Assembly: GCF_043290135.1 (NCBI RefSeq)
Contig: NW_027464602.1
Coordinates: 2,418,001 to 2,482,000 of the forward strand
Length of the DNA stretch: 64,000 nucleotides
DNA from: Rhipicephalus microplus
Lineage: Eukaryota > Arthropoda > Arachnida > Ixodida > Ixodidae
Direction of reading: 5' to 3'
The translations under genes and the position numbers were made by a program. Each line of letters begins with the position of its first letter. Position 1 is the first letter of the stretch. Of this stretch, positions 1-8,679 are shown piece by piece. The notes under the pieces were generated by a model. It was not told where the DNA came from, did not search any database, and worked only from the letters and a program-made list of their open reading frames with translations.

Positions 1-510
1 TGTTGTGTATACACAGCTGCATATTTCCTAGCTAGAAAAATTTGATTTTAGGTGTTTCACGCCATTTTCCATGTAACTATTCCACAATTGCACACACTGA
101 TCAGCAGGCTTTCAATTGCGCTGAAGGACACAGGTGCCATAAAATTCATAGTCGATTCTTTCAAGAAACCGTATGTAAAGGCTGAAGCTTCATGTGTACA
201 TACACACACACATATTGTTTTTTGTACTTTATGAAAGCTGCGAAGGTCCCATGTGCCTCCAAGCGTAACCTGTCTTATTTATTCTCCATCACCGCAAAAG
301 TTTTGTGAGTTTCAAATAAAAGTGCTTTGCGCATGGCCACTTTTGGGTAATTTTTTGGTGTAGGTGTTATTTGAGCAGCCTACAGTGTTTACCTTATAAG
401 CCTGTATGTATATGTTGCATTATAAGGACGCAGAATGTGTGTAGCTGTACAATATAGATGAAGTGTAAAAATTAAGTGTGTCTATTGTAGTGTTCTTGCA
501 ACCAATCTTA
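1..510. other. Non-coding sequence upstream of first recognised exon
   Basis: No convincing exon, RNA gene or transposon end was found here. Reading frames are short and AT-rich and begin at non-ATG codons. A short CA/TG-rich stretch lies near 200-215. The first recognised exon (791) begins in the middle of a codon, so earlier exons of the DUF4806-like gene must lie here or to the left of the window. None could be placed with confidence. Confidence 0.5.
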
Positions 511-731
511 CCCCCGTATTCTAGAACGTCCCTCCACTCAACGCTTCACCTTCACTTGAGATGGCTGATGGGAGCGCCGTCTTTAAGCAGAGAAAATTGC
601 TGCATGTCAGCAATAATCTGCTGTGATTCTCGAGTAGCGCAGCGTCGCTTTCAAACGAGTAGCGGCACAGTGCTCAACTCTGTCAAGTGAAGGGTGAAAG
701 TCGAGTCGGGGAGCGTTTATGAATATGGGGG
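511..731. mobile_element. MITE, PIF/Harbinger-like (TTA target duplication)
   Basis: This 221-bp element has imperfect terminal inverted repeats of about 49 bp. The left end starts CCCCCGTATTC and the right end, read in reverse, starts CCCCCATATTC. The similarity continues through ACG-TCCC, ACTC and TTCACTTGA blocks. It is flanked on both sides by TTA (508-510 and 732-734). A 3-bp TTA/TAA duplication is the PIF/Harbinger hallmark, so the class is inferred from it. There is no coding capacity, so it would be non-autonomous. It lies about 60 bp upstream of the exon at 791, probably inside an intron. Confidence 0.7.
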
Positions 732-790
732 TTAGTTTTGTTGTCTTGTTAGCCTGCCATTAACACTGGATTGATGCTACTTTGCTCTAG

Positions 791-853
791 CTGTACAGTG
801 CTCTCCAATGCTCAAGGAGGCACCGCACGGGGAAGGCTCGGAGCAAACCATGC
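791..853 (+). CDS. Exon of DUF4806-like gene (first recognised)
   Basis: A TTTGCTCTAG acceptor precedes 791 and a strong GTGAGT donor follows at 854. The 63-bp exon is open in all three frames. The frame chosen (first base completing a codon, GC left over at the end) is the only one that continues without a stop through the next exon. It encodes a Gly/Ala/Arg-rich stretch with no recognised motif. Confidence 0.5.
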
Positions 854-3800
854 GTGAGTTTCCTTTCATTGTTACCCTATGCACGTATTAAGTGATAGAC
901 TTTAATGTATGCTATTTGTATTGTGCAAGTTTTTGGGGACATACAACTTCCAACACTTATATGTTCTGATGAAAATCACGCAAGAATGAGAGAAGCTTGT
1001 GCAAAAATTATGCAAGAGTGTAAGAAGCTTTTGCAGAAGTCTGTGAAATGAAGTTTTGAAATTTTGTGGCAATGTGTCATTGTACAGTGGTCAACAGTCT
1101 TGCTCAGCATGCTTGACTGCAGGGCTCCCGGCTGCACAGGCGCATCTACGGAGTGCCTGATGCATGATGGGCCAAATGTCAGCCTGCACACTGGTGCCTC
1201 TTATCCCCGTTTGTCTGTTACATCAGTGTCTCTTGTAAAGGGGATCAACTGTGCTACCTTTTTTTTTTTCGAATGTAATGAGTTCTTTTTCCAGATTATT
1301 GTTGTTTTAAGGTAGAGCCTCACATTTCTATCAAATACTGAAGATTCTATTTTTCCTTCTAGATGCTATGAAGTCACTCCTTGTGTTACAATAGAGTGGA
1401 CACTGTTATGAGAAAAGCTACTTTATGGAGTTAACTCACTCCATATTGACTTAACACACAGAATTGGTAAAAACTACACTCCATTCCAGCTGCATTAGGA
1501 ATAATATTCATTTGCATACTTCTGTTTCTTTTGTTTGTTTGTTGGCTGGAGGTTTGGAGTATAGGGTGGCCAGAGGGCACTGTGTAGTCTTTTTTCATCT
1601 TCCCAATTTTGTGAACATCAATTGATAGCCGTATGGGAAGCAGCCAGCATGCTGAAACAGCGGTGCAAGCATGCAAGATGCTCACCATTGCATGCAGTCA
1701 GTTGCTGTGAGCAACCTACTGCATACAATTAACTGCGAGTGGTGAACTAACGCTGCACTATGTGTGCCTCCTGGAAAGCTGCAATGGTAAAGTGCCACAA
1801 TCGTATAGTAACATGGATAACATCGCAATTTGTTTGTTGAATAATTTTGCAACAAAATCAATGGAGTTTTGGATAAATTTGTGTATCTGCCTGGTTCATC
1901 AAAGCTACAGAGTCAAATGCGGTATATACTCGCGTATTATGTGTACTTTTTTTGTCAATCCGATCATGTGCGAAGCTAGTAGGAATCGCTGGCCTAAAAG
2001 CTCAACTGGGAATATATGTTGCAGGCGCTGTCACAGCTGTCTCAAAGCGGATTGTCATTTGTTTGCTAAGCCTGTTCAAATGCCCCCATTTTCTTGAAGT
2101 TCTTCCGAACAGTGCTCACAAAAACCAGTTCCCACGACAGGATTATACCAGAGAACATAAGTACTCTCCAATAATTGTCGGGAACCCAACGTAAAGTAAG
2201 ATGCAGACAAGGAAGCACGATGCCAACACAGTGCTGTGTGTGTCGCCCTTCATGTGTGTGTGTGTCCATTCCTTGTCCCAGTCTTCTATTGCGTTGTGTT
2301 CCCTCCGATATCTAACCAACACACCCAAGCTTCTATGCTAAGTCTTATTCAACGCACTCTTCTGCTGGCTCCCATACTGAATATTGCATGTCGAAGAACT
2401 CCACGCTGATGTGCTTAGCGGTAGCACGGTTTCAGTTTTCTTCGGTAAGCTTTATAACAGCAATCTGCCTCATATATAATTATTGTAGCCTATCACAAGG
2501 AACGGTAAAAACGCAATGGCCAGATGGCGAAACGGGGAAAAAAAAATGAGTGCGAAAACCTGCCTCATCTTGTTGATGTGACAGGTCCTTGCACGCGTTC
2601 AACATCTGTGCTGTGTCTCGGGAATACATTCTTGCCGTGGAAAAGGTGGGAAGATAGGAGGCAAACCTTTAGGCATTTCGGACTACACATAAACAGGTTT
2701 CAGTTTTCAAGTTCATTATTCTAGGGAAAGCATAAAAGTTCATGGAAGAAGGGACCTTGCACTCAGTCCATTTTGTGTAAGACTGCACTCGCCTGCTCGA
2801 CAAGAGATGTGCCTGACCAGAGCATCATGAAGTCAAATATGTCTGTGTGTGTGCTGGCAAGGTGGCTCGGGCTGGTTGGGGAGGGCAAAGTATGCGAGCA
2901 AAAAGTTTCTTGTAGTAAAGCAGGCTGGCTAATTATACTGGTGAGCAAATTATGTGAGGATGCAAATTGTGCGAGTAAATATGGTATGTACTCTTGTATG
3001 TTTCAGCTCTATTGCTATTGATCCTGCGGATCCAACTTGGCATCCGGCAGCAACAAAGAGAGGTTCTGCAGGAGGTGCGACAGCTGAAGCACAAGGTACG
3101 GCTCTTGTCCGTGCCTCGGCACGCCCAGCCAGCACAGCGCCCCTCTGACCTTCCGCGGCTGCCTGCTGGTACAATTGGAGAAGTGGAGGCAGCAGAGGCA
3201 GCTGTGCAGAGTAAAGCTGTGGCTGCGGCTTTGGTGTATATTTCTTGATTTTTAATATGCCTATGTAACATGCAGAAATTTAGTACTGCTTTAAGATACT
3301 GTGTTTCGGGAAACAAACTAGTCAGGTTATCTCATGAGCCACTGTACTACAGTCGAATATGAATAATTCGTACTCAAAGAGGCCAGAAAATTTGTTCAAA
3401 TTAAAAGAAGTTCAAAATAATGAAAGTTACCGTAATTACTTGAATCTAACACGCACCTTTTTTCCGGTTAAGAGAGTTCATAAATCGCATGTGCGTTAGA
3501 ATCGAGTACGAAAAAAAAAATGAATATGGTCATTCTATTGCCATCGCCACTTACAAAATGGCCGCCCCCTACGTGCGTCGGCATGGCGCGTCGGTCATTT
3601 ATGCCTATGTGTTTCCCATGCGCAGCACTTCATACGTGTGCTGAGGAGTTCGTCGTCATCTTGTAGCACATTAGCATCGACGGCATGGTAGGGCCGACTC
3701 CAAAAACTCGACGAGTGCACCACAATGCTGCTTCTAAAAGAAAAGTCGTCGCGTGTGCCGGAACGGACAGAAATCGGGCCGCATCGCGGTCATTCGGAGT

Positions 3801-6657
3801 TCCCGAAACGTGCGTGCGGGACTGGCGGAAACAAAAGCAGAATATTGTCGACAGCAAAGATTCACGCAAAGGCTTCAGTGGACCACAGCAGGGTCGGTTT
3901 CCAGAAATTGAAAAGCTGCTCGGCGAGTATGTGATTAAGCAGTGAGCGGCACAGCGGCCCGTGACGACAGAACTGCTCCAAGTGCAGGCTATGCAGTTAG
4001 CCTTAGAAAAAGGGCTAATGCAGAGCCATTTTAAAGCGAGCAGGTGCTGGCTAACGAACTTTATGAAGAGAAAAGGCTTTTCCCTCCGAAGGCGAACGGG
4101 CATATGCCGGAAGTTGCCGTAGGAGTACGAAGAAAAGCTTCAGAGTCTTCAGAGGTTCCTCCTAAACTTGCGGCACAACAACGGCTACCTGCTTGGGCAA
4201 ATCGGGAATGCCGATCACACGCCTCTTTACTTCGACATGCCTGGCACCACAACCGTCTAGGAGAAGGGGGCGAAGCAAGTTTGTGTACTGACATCGGGCC
4301 ACGGTAAAACTAGAGTGACAGCAATGCTTTGTTGCACGTCAGATAGGCATAAGCTTCCCCCGTACTTGATATTTAAACGGAAGACGCTCTCAAAAAGAGT
4401 CGTTTTCGCGAGTGGTGTGATCAAGCGGGCCAACGAGAAAAAAGGGGGTGCGCGTGGCAACCGATGTCTTAGTTTTTTTTTTTTTTTGTCGTGGAAACCG
4501 GGCGCGCGTTACAATCAAGGGCGCGGTAGAATAAAGTAAATACGGTAAACGAGCGGAGGGTTCACCATGCAGTGATGCATGTGCATGGAGAAGGTTTATT
4601 CACAAATTACAGGACATCCGTGATTAATTAAAGTAGTCAATACATGTCTGTACACGTTGGCCTTGCAACGAGTCAACAAGTTTTGCGTGCAGTTTGCAAA
4701 GCTTTTGTACTTCGGCTTCAGTATTCTCCTGGCAAAAGAAGTTGAGCGCGGCAATGTCCAGTGCTGACACTCTTCGAAGACAACTGTGTTTCCACTGTTA
4801 CCATCTGCGCTGCAGCCGGAGCGTGGCCAGCACACATGATGAGAATGGAGGAGTGTCTCCACCTGGAGAAAAGCAGATCGGCATTCGAGAGAGAAACACT
4901 CCGCGGCAGCTTTTTTTTTCTCTCTCTCTTCATGCGCGGTGTTGAAAGGAGAAGAGTCTCTACATAGCAGGAACGAAAAACAGGGGAGCGTGACACCGGC
5001 GCGTTGCAGATCGGCATGAGAGAGCCAACTCTCTGCGACAGCTTTTTTTCCCCTCTTTCTCTTCATGCGAAGTGTTAAGAGGAGAAGGGTCTCTACATGG
5101 CAGGGACAGAAACAGCCAAAGCGGGGCACAGGAATGTCGCAGATTGGCATTTGGCAAACATTCCACCGCAGTCTTTTCTTTCCTTTTCTTCATTTTCTTC
5201 TTCAAGCACAGCGATGAGGTGTCTGAAGTGCCACCGCAGGATTGGGCGGGGTGCTGAGAGCATTTTCGGAGCGCGGTATAGCTTTGATAGGACCACAGCG
5301 TCAGTTCGAATTAAGCGTGTTGGAATTAATGAGATTCGACTGTATTTACTATAGTCTGTGAAGTCCGAGTGAACTGTCCTAAGCTAGCAGACGATGTAGG
5401 CGGCATCGTGTGTTTGATGGGCAGTGACTAGCAATAGCCTGCTTAAAACAGACATTCAGTAATTTTGTTCATTTATCACCCTATTTCGTGTCCGCTGCGG
5501 CTCTCTCTACTTTGAGCTACAGTTCACCCTGCCTTGTGTTAGCCGATTTCTTACCTTTTTAAAATCTAACATGCACCCAATTTCGCAGTGTGAAGAAAAA
5601 TGCACCTTTGTTTATTGTGATGAGATTTCTATAGCGACATGCCTCTTTGTTGGCTATCACAGAAAAAGATAAACAGCAAATGGTGCGACCATCTAGTGCG
5701 ACCTTTATTTTTCTATCAGTTTCATCTATGACCAAGATTTGGTCGCTCTAAGGTTGCCTCTTAGTACGCCTTGATCATGTTCATTTATCTTGTTGTGCTC
5801 TGCTTACAATGCATTGATTAAAAACATGTCCAAGCTTCTTTTTGAATTCCACATATTTTATCGTTTTTCACCTGTAGAAGCTACTCCTGGTCAACATTCA
5901 GGCAAAGACATTGTAACCTCGAAGAAACGTGGTACAAAGTAATTATACTATTTCATAGCTAGAATCAATATTTATTAAGGGTTATAACAGTGTTGTATTT
6001 GATTTCATAACCGCGAAACTGCATTCAGAGAAGGACTTTGAAAGGTTCTCACACTGAGTGTGAGAGGGCTGATGTGGAAACCATTTTAGGTCAAGTGAGT
6101 TGAAGTTAGCGTAAAAAAACAATGAAATGTGATGCCCAAAAATTCAAGTTGTTGTTTTCAGTGTCCTCTTCTTGCAGAATTTTATCATGAAAACATTTCG
6201 ATGTGCTGTTGCGTTTACCCCATCTATGCTTCTTGCATTTTTTTACAGCGCAAGCACCTCCTGCAGATTGGGGGACGTGGCCTCCGAAAAATTGGTGTGA
6301 ATGCCATGAAGGCTGTATTGGCACATGACGTGCAAGTGCTGTACAGCCTTCATGGCAGAAAAGGGAAAAGGGCCTTTGTGAACCTGAGGCTCTGTAGATT
6401 AGTGACAGGTTAGACTTGTTCATTGTTTTATGTGTGTGTACCCTTGTGTATTCTCTGTACAGCAGTGCTTCATGTGTACTATGGTATTTCTGTTCTTGTA
6501 TGCAGATGTCATCTGCCAAAAAGCTGGGTGCGACCAGGCGGAGGCCCTCAACTTTATTAAGAGGTGGCTGCCAGGGTCTGGTGATCGCTGTGGGGGCAGG
6601 AAGCGGCGCTTCAGAGAAGAATTTGTTGTGGAGCAGCCCGATGATCCCCACTCTTAG
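791..6657 (+). CDS. DUF4806 domain-containing protein gene (five exons recognised, 5' end missing)
   Basis: Five exons join in one open frame: 791-853, 1123-1193, 3007-3233, 6249-6408 and 6506-6657. All have AG acceptors and GT donors, and the phases agree at every junction (2, 1, 0, 1). The third exon encodes a charged coiled-coil-like stretch (IRQQQREVLQEVRQLKHK). The fourth encodes the conserved core: IGGRGLRKIG, then MKAVLAHDVQVLYS, then GRKGKRAFVNL. That order (an IGG start, a K/R-L helix, a G-(R/K)-GK-AF block) matches DUF4806, a domain of unknown function frequent in arthropod proteins. The last exon ends in a basic then acidic tail and a TAG stop. No molecular function is known and none is assigned. 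The 3-kb intron 3233-6249 is full of transposon remnants. The exon model is inferred from splice signals and phase; the domain call rests on the motif pattern. Confidence 0.68.
1123..1193 (+). CDS. Exon of DUF4806-like gene
   Basis: The exon sits between a TTGACTGCAG acceptor and an ACTG|GTGCCT donor. Only the frame fed by the two leftover bases of exon 791-853 is free of stops. It leaves one base (G), which fits the phase of exon 3007-3233. The peptide is short and has no recognised domain. Confidence 0.5.
3007..3233 (+). CDS. Exon of DUF4806-like gene (coiled-coil-like region)
   Basis: Acceptor TATGTTTCAG ends at 3006 and donor TTTG|GTGTAT begins at 3234. The frame starts with two bases completing a codon and ends exactly on a codon boundary, matching the phase-0 start of exon 6249-6408. 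It encodes a hydrophobic start (LLLLIL), then a Gln/Glu/Arg/Lys heptad-like region, then a Pro-rich linker and an LP-x-GTIGEVEAAEAAV segment. That resembles the lead-in usually found before the DUF4806 core. An earlier donor (AAG|GTACGG near 3097) is possible but would break the phase match. Confidence 0.65.
3430..4545 (+). mobile_element. Tigger/pogo-like DNA transposon, internally deleted (nested)
   Basis: The ends CCGTAATTACTTGAATC (left) and GTAAATACGG (right) are inverted relative to each other, and TA flanks both sides (3428-3429, 4546-4547). The interior carries a plus-strand transposase remnant. At about 1.1 kb it is less than half the usual length of a Tigger element, and the catalytic DDE portion is missing. 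It is nested inside the outer element, so it inserted later. Confidence 0.7.
3685..4450 (+). pseudogene. Tigger/pogo-type transposase, N-terminal remnant
   Basis: The first 86 codons (3685-3945) read as a pogo/CENP-B-like DNA-binding start: TRR then SKRKVVA, followed by NRAASRSFGVPETCVRDWR, a helix-turn-helix of the Brinker/CENP-B type. A TGA at 3943 then interrupts it. Similarity resumes in shifted frames with PVTTELLQVQAMQLALEKG, ASRCWLTNFMKRKGFSLRRRT, then GQIGNADHTPLYFDMPGTTTV and TAMLCCTSDRHKLPPYLIFK. These are familiar Tigger transposase segments up to the first catalytic region. Stops and frame changes, plus loss of everything after about 4450, make it non-functional. Confidence 0.8.
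4873..5230. repeat. 133-bp imperfect tandem repeat (about 2.7 copies)
   Basis: Copies start at 4873, 5006 and 5139, each with GCAGATCGGCAT or GCAGATTGGCAT. Each continues through a pyrimidine-rich run (CTTTTTTTCTCT...), CTTCATGCG and, in the first two, GGAGAAG-GTCTCTACAT. The first two copies are the most alike. The third loses similarity after about 5200. It sits inside the outer Tigger-like element. Confidence 0.7.
6249..6408 (+). CDS. Exon encoding DUF4806 core
   Basis: Acceptor TTTTTTACAG ends at 6248 and donor GACAG|GTTAGA begins at 6409. The exon starts on a codon boundary and ends with one spare base. It encodes RKHLLQIGGRGLRKIG, a helix with MKAVLAHDV, then LHGRKGKRAF and a closing LRLCRLVTD. 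This is the diagnostic part of the gene. Confidence 0.8.
6506..6657 (+). CDS. Terminal exon of DUF4806-like gene
   Basis: Acceptor TTGTATGCAG ends at 6505. The two leading bases complete an Asp codon with the G left by the previous exon. The frame then encodes VICQKAGCDQAEALNFIKRWL, followed by a basic stretch (GGRKRRF) and an acidic end before TAG at 6655-6657. Confidence 0.75.
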
Positions 6658-6828
6658 AGTGCAGATTATCGGCTGCTCGCGGCAGCTGGCTTCCTGCCCA
6701 GCCACAGCAGCCAGGGCCTTGACAGCACCACTGTCACTGTGCCCCCAAAGCAACCTGACCTGCACTAGAGCGGGCCTTTTTTAGTTGTGTATATATATTT
6801 TTCAATGTATACATTTTTTGTTGTACCA

Positions 6829-6838
6829 AATAAATAAA
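6829..6838 (+). terminator. Polyadenylation signals (overlapping AATAAA)
   Basis: Two overlapping AATAAA hexamers lie about 175 bp after the stop codon of the DUF4806-like gene, followed by an A-rich stretch. Another AATAAA lies at 7072. The first pair is the likely 3' end signal. Confidence 0.6.
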
Positions 6839-6849
6839 AAAAAACAAAG

Positions 6850-7324
6850 AATAAATAGTCTGCAGACTGTCGGTGGTGCACTGTTCGGCTAGCTTATGCT
6901 GATTCGGAAGCACCATCACCATGTTTTAGTTACAAAAAAATGCTCTAAACTATGAATACTCTCGATTACCATGTGGGGGACATATGTGGGGATTGCAAGT
7001 GGGGGACATACGCTTTCAACATTTACTTCCTAACGACTTTTTTCGATCTGCTGTACCAAATACCAGTACCAAATAAAGCACTCGCTATTGCAAAAGATAA
7101 ATTGGTAAAAAAATAAACTACACTTCTAGTGTTAGCAAAGGGAATGAGGTATAAAAGATGAAATAGATCGAGTAACTGCTTTCAGTTCTCAGCATTCAAT
7201 TTTCTGTTGCCCCAAGTATACAGGGCTGCAAAGCTACAAGAGCGGGTCATCGAGGCATATTGTTTAAATATTCCGGTAAGAAAAATTCCCTACTAATAAT
7301 GGTTACATAATGGCAAGCCAATCA
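6850..7324. other. Intergenic sequence, nothing recognised
   Basis: AT-rich sequence between the 3' end of the gene and the short-repeat patch. It holds a local duplication of a GTGGGGGACATA motif (near 6972 and 7001) and one extra AATAAA (7072). No exon, RNA or transposon end was recognised. Confidence 0.5.
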
Positions 7325-7690
7325 GTAGCCAATATTCGTCGTGCAGGAAACATCGGTGTAATAACGGCATTTGATGGGCTGCAATGTGGCCCTGGATTGG
7401 TCCAATGTCGGTCGCACATCCGTAGCCAATATTCGTCGTGCAGCAAACATCGGCGTAAAAATGGCATGTGATTGGCTGAAATATGGCCCAATGTTGGCCG
7501 AACATTGGCAGCTTTGTCGGCAATACGATGGGCCTTCGTCGGCCCAATGTTGGTTGCATACTGGCTAAAACATCGGCAAAACGTCGGTCCATCATTGGCT
7601 TGAACGTCGGCCCGACATTGGAAGAAGTTGCACTTCCGACGTCGGCCCGACGTCGGTGCCGATGTTAGCCGATGTTGGTCCAAGATCTGC
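7325..7690. repeat. 97-bp imperfect tandem duplication and TTGGC/CGATGTTGG short repeats
   Basis: Two copies beginning GTAGCCAATATTCGTCGTGCAG lie at 7325 and 7422, about 97 bp apart, and diverge towards their ends. From about 7480 to 7690 the sequence is built from variations of short words such as ATTGGC, CCAATGTTGG, ACATCGGC and GTCGGCCC. This looks like a degenerate minisatellite. It directly abuts the start of the tRNA-like array. Confidence 0.6.
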
Positions 7691-8160
7691 CTGGGTATCT
7701 TCAAACTATCAGCGCAAAAAAAAGCGCCGCACCACCACCGGGTGGGCTCGAAACTCCAACCTTTTGGTTAACAGCCGATTGCGCAAGCCAATTGCGCCAC
7801 GGAGACAGTCCTGCTCCACTCTCACCACCATCAGAACATATCTTCAAAGCTATCAGCCTAAAGAAAAAAAGCACCGCGCCACCACCGGGTGGGATCGAAC
7901 TTCCAACCTTTCGGTTAACAGCCAATTGCGCCACGGAGACAGTCCTGCTCCACTCTCACCACCATGAGAACATATCTTTCAAGCTATCAGCCCAAAGAAA
8001 AAAAAAGCGCCGCACCACCACCGGGTGGGCTCGAACCTCCACCCTTTTGGTTAACGGCCGATCGCGCTAGCCAATTGCGCCACGGAGACAATCGTGCTCC
8101 ACGCTCACCAACATCAGAAAATATCTTCAAAGCTATCATCGCAAAAAAAAAGCAACACAC

Positions 8161-8234
8161 CCCACCCGGGAGGGCTCGAACCTCCAACTTTTTGGTTAAA
8201 AGCCGATCGCGCTAGCCAATGGCGCCACGGGGAC
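8161..8234 (-). pseudogene. tRNA-like unit with UUU (Lys) anticodon
   Basis: Same framework as the neighbouring units, but the anticodon loop reads CTTTTAA, with anticodon TTT at 8198-8200 instead of GTT. The T-stem is complete (GGAGG/CCTCC). The anticodon stem has lost a pair (CGG opposite CCA). One base change from the Asn form explains the anticodon, so this is more likely drift than a true Lys tRNA. The same form recurs near 11885, 20130, 25440, 33840 and 36640. Confidence 0.6.
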
Positions 8235-8605
8235 AGTCCTGCTCCACTCTCACCACCGTCAGAACATTTCTTCAGAGCTATCAGCCTAAAGAAAAAAAAG
8301 CGCCGCACCACCACCGGGTGGGCTCGAACCTACAACCTTTCGGTTAACAGCCGATGGCGCTAGCCAATTGCGCCACAGAGACAGTCGTGCTTCACTCTCA
8401 CCACCGTCAGACCATTTCTTCAGAGCTATCGCCCCAAAGAAAAAAAAAGCGCCGCACCACCACCGGGTGGGCTCGAACCTCCTACCTTTCGGTTAAAAGT
8501 TGATCGCGCTAGCCAATTGCGCCACGGAGACAGTCCTGCTCCACTCTCACCACCGTCAGAACATTTCTTCAGAGCTATCAGCCCAAAGAAGAAAAAGCGC
8601 CGCAC

Positions 8606-8679
8606 CACCACCGGGTGGGCTCGAAACTCCAACCTTTCGGTTATCAGCCGATCGCGCTAGCCAATTGCGCCATGGAGAC
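8606..8679 (-). pseudogene. tRNA-like unit with GAU (Ile) anticodon
   Basis: The anticodon loop reads CTGATAA, with GAT at 8643-8645, one change from GTT. The rest matches the tRNA-Asn consensus, but acceptor position 7 is A instead of G and the T-stem ends in a mismatch (GGAGT). The same variant recurs near 12322, 20572, 25734, 34132 and 36933, so it was copied with its higher-order block. Confidence 0.6.

Larger units (their letters stand above)
3350..5342. mobile_element. Tigger/pogo-like DNA transposon remnant (outer element)
   Basis: The left end CAGTCGAATATGAATAATTCG and the reverse of the right end (CAGTCGAATCTCATTAATTCC) form inverted repeats of the pogo/Tigger type. TA dinucleotides flank both ends (3348-3349 and 5343-5344), as expected for Tc1/mariner-superfamily insertion. 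No intact transposase remains inside. The interior holds a second, nested element (3430-4545) and a 133-bp minisatellite. It sits in the intron between exons 3007-3233 and 6249-6408 of the DUF4806-like gene. Confidence 0.6.

Noticed and set aside
2066..2330. Possible degraded transposon around the TG-rich stretch
   Set aside because: No inverted ends, target duplication or protein similarity could be seen; left as intron sequence.
4596..5150. Minus-strand 184-codon frame
   Set aside because: It mostly translates the 133-bp minisatellite and pyrimidine runs; no domain was recognised.
6106..6765. Minus-strand 219-codon frame
   Set aside because: It is antisense to the DUF4806 exons at 6249-6408 and 6506-6657, which have splice sites and family motifs on the plus strand.
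7303..7704. Minus-strand 133-codon frame
   Set aside because: It follows the 97-bp duplication and short words only, with no protein-like features.
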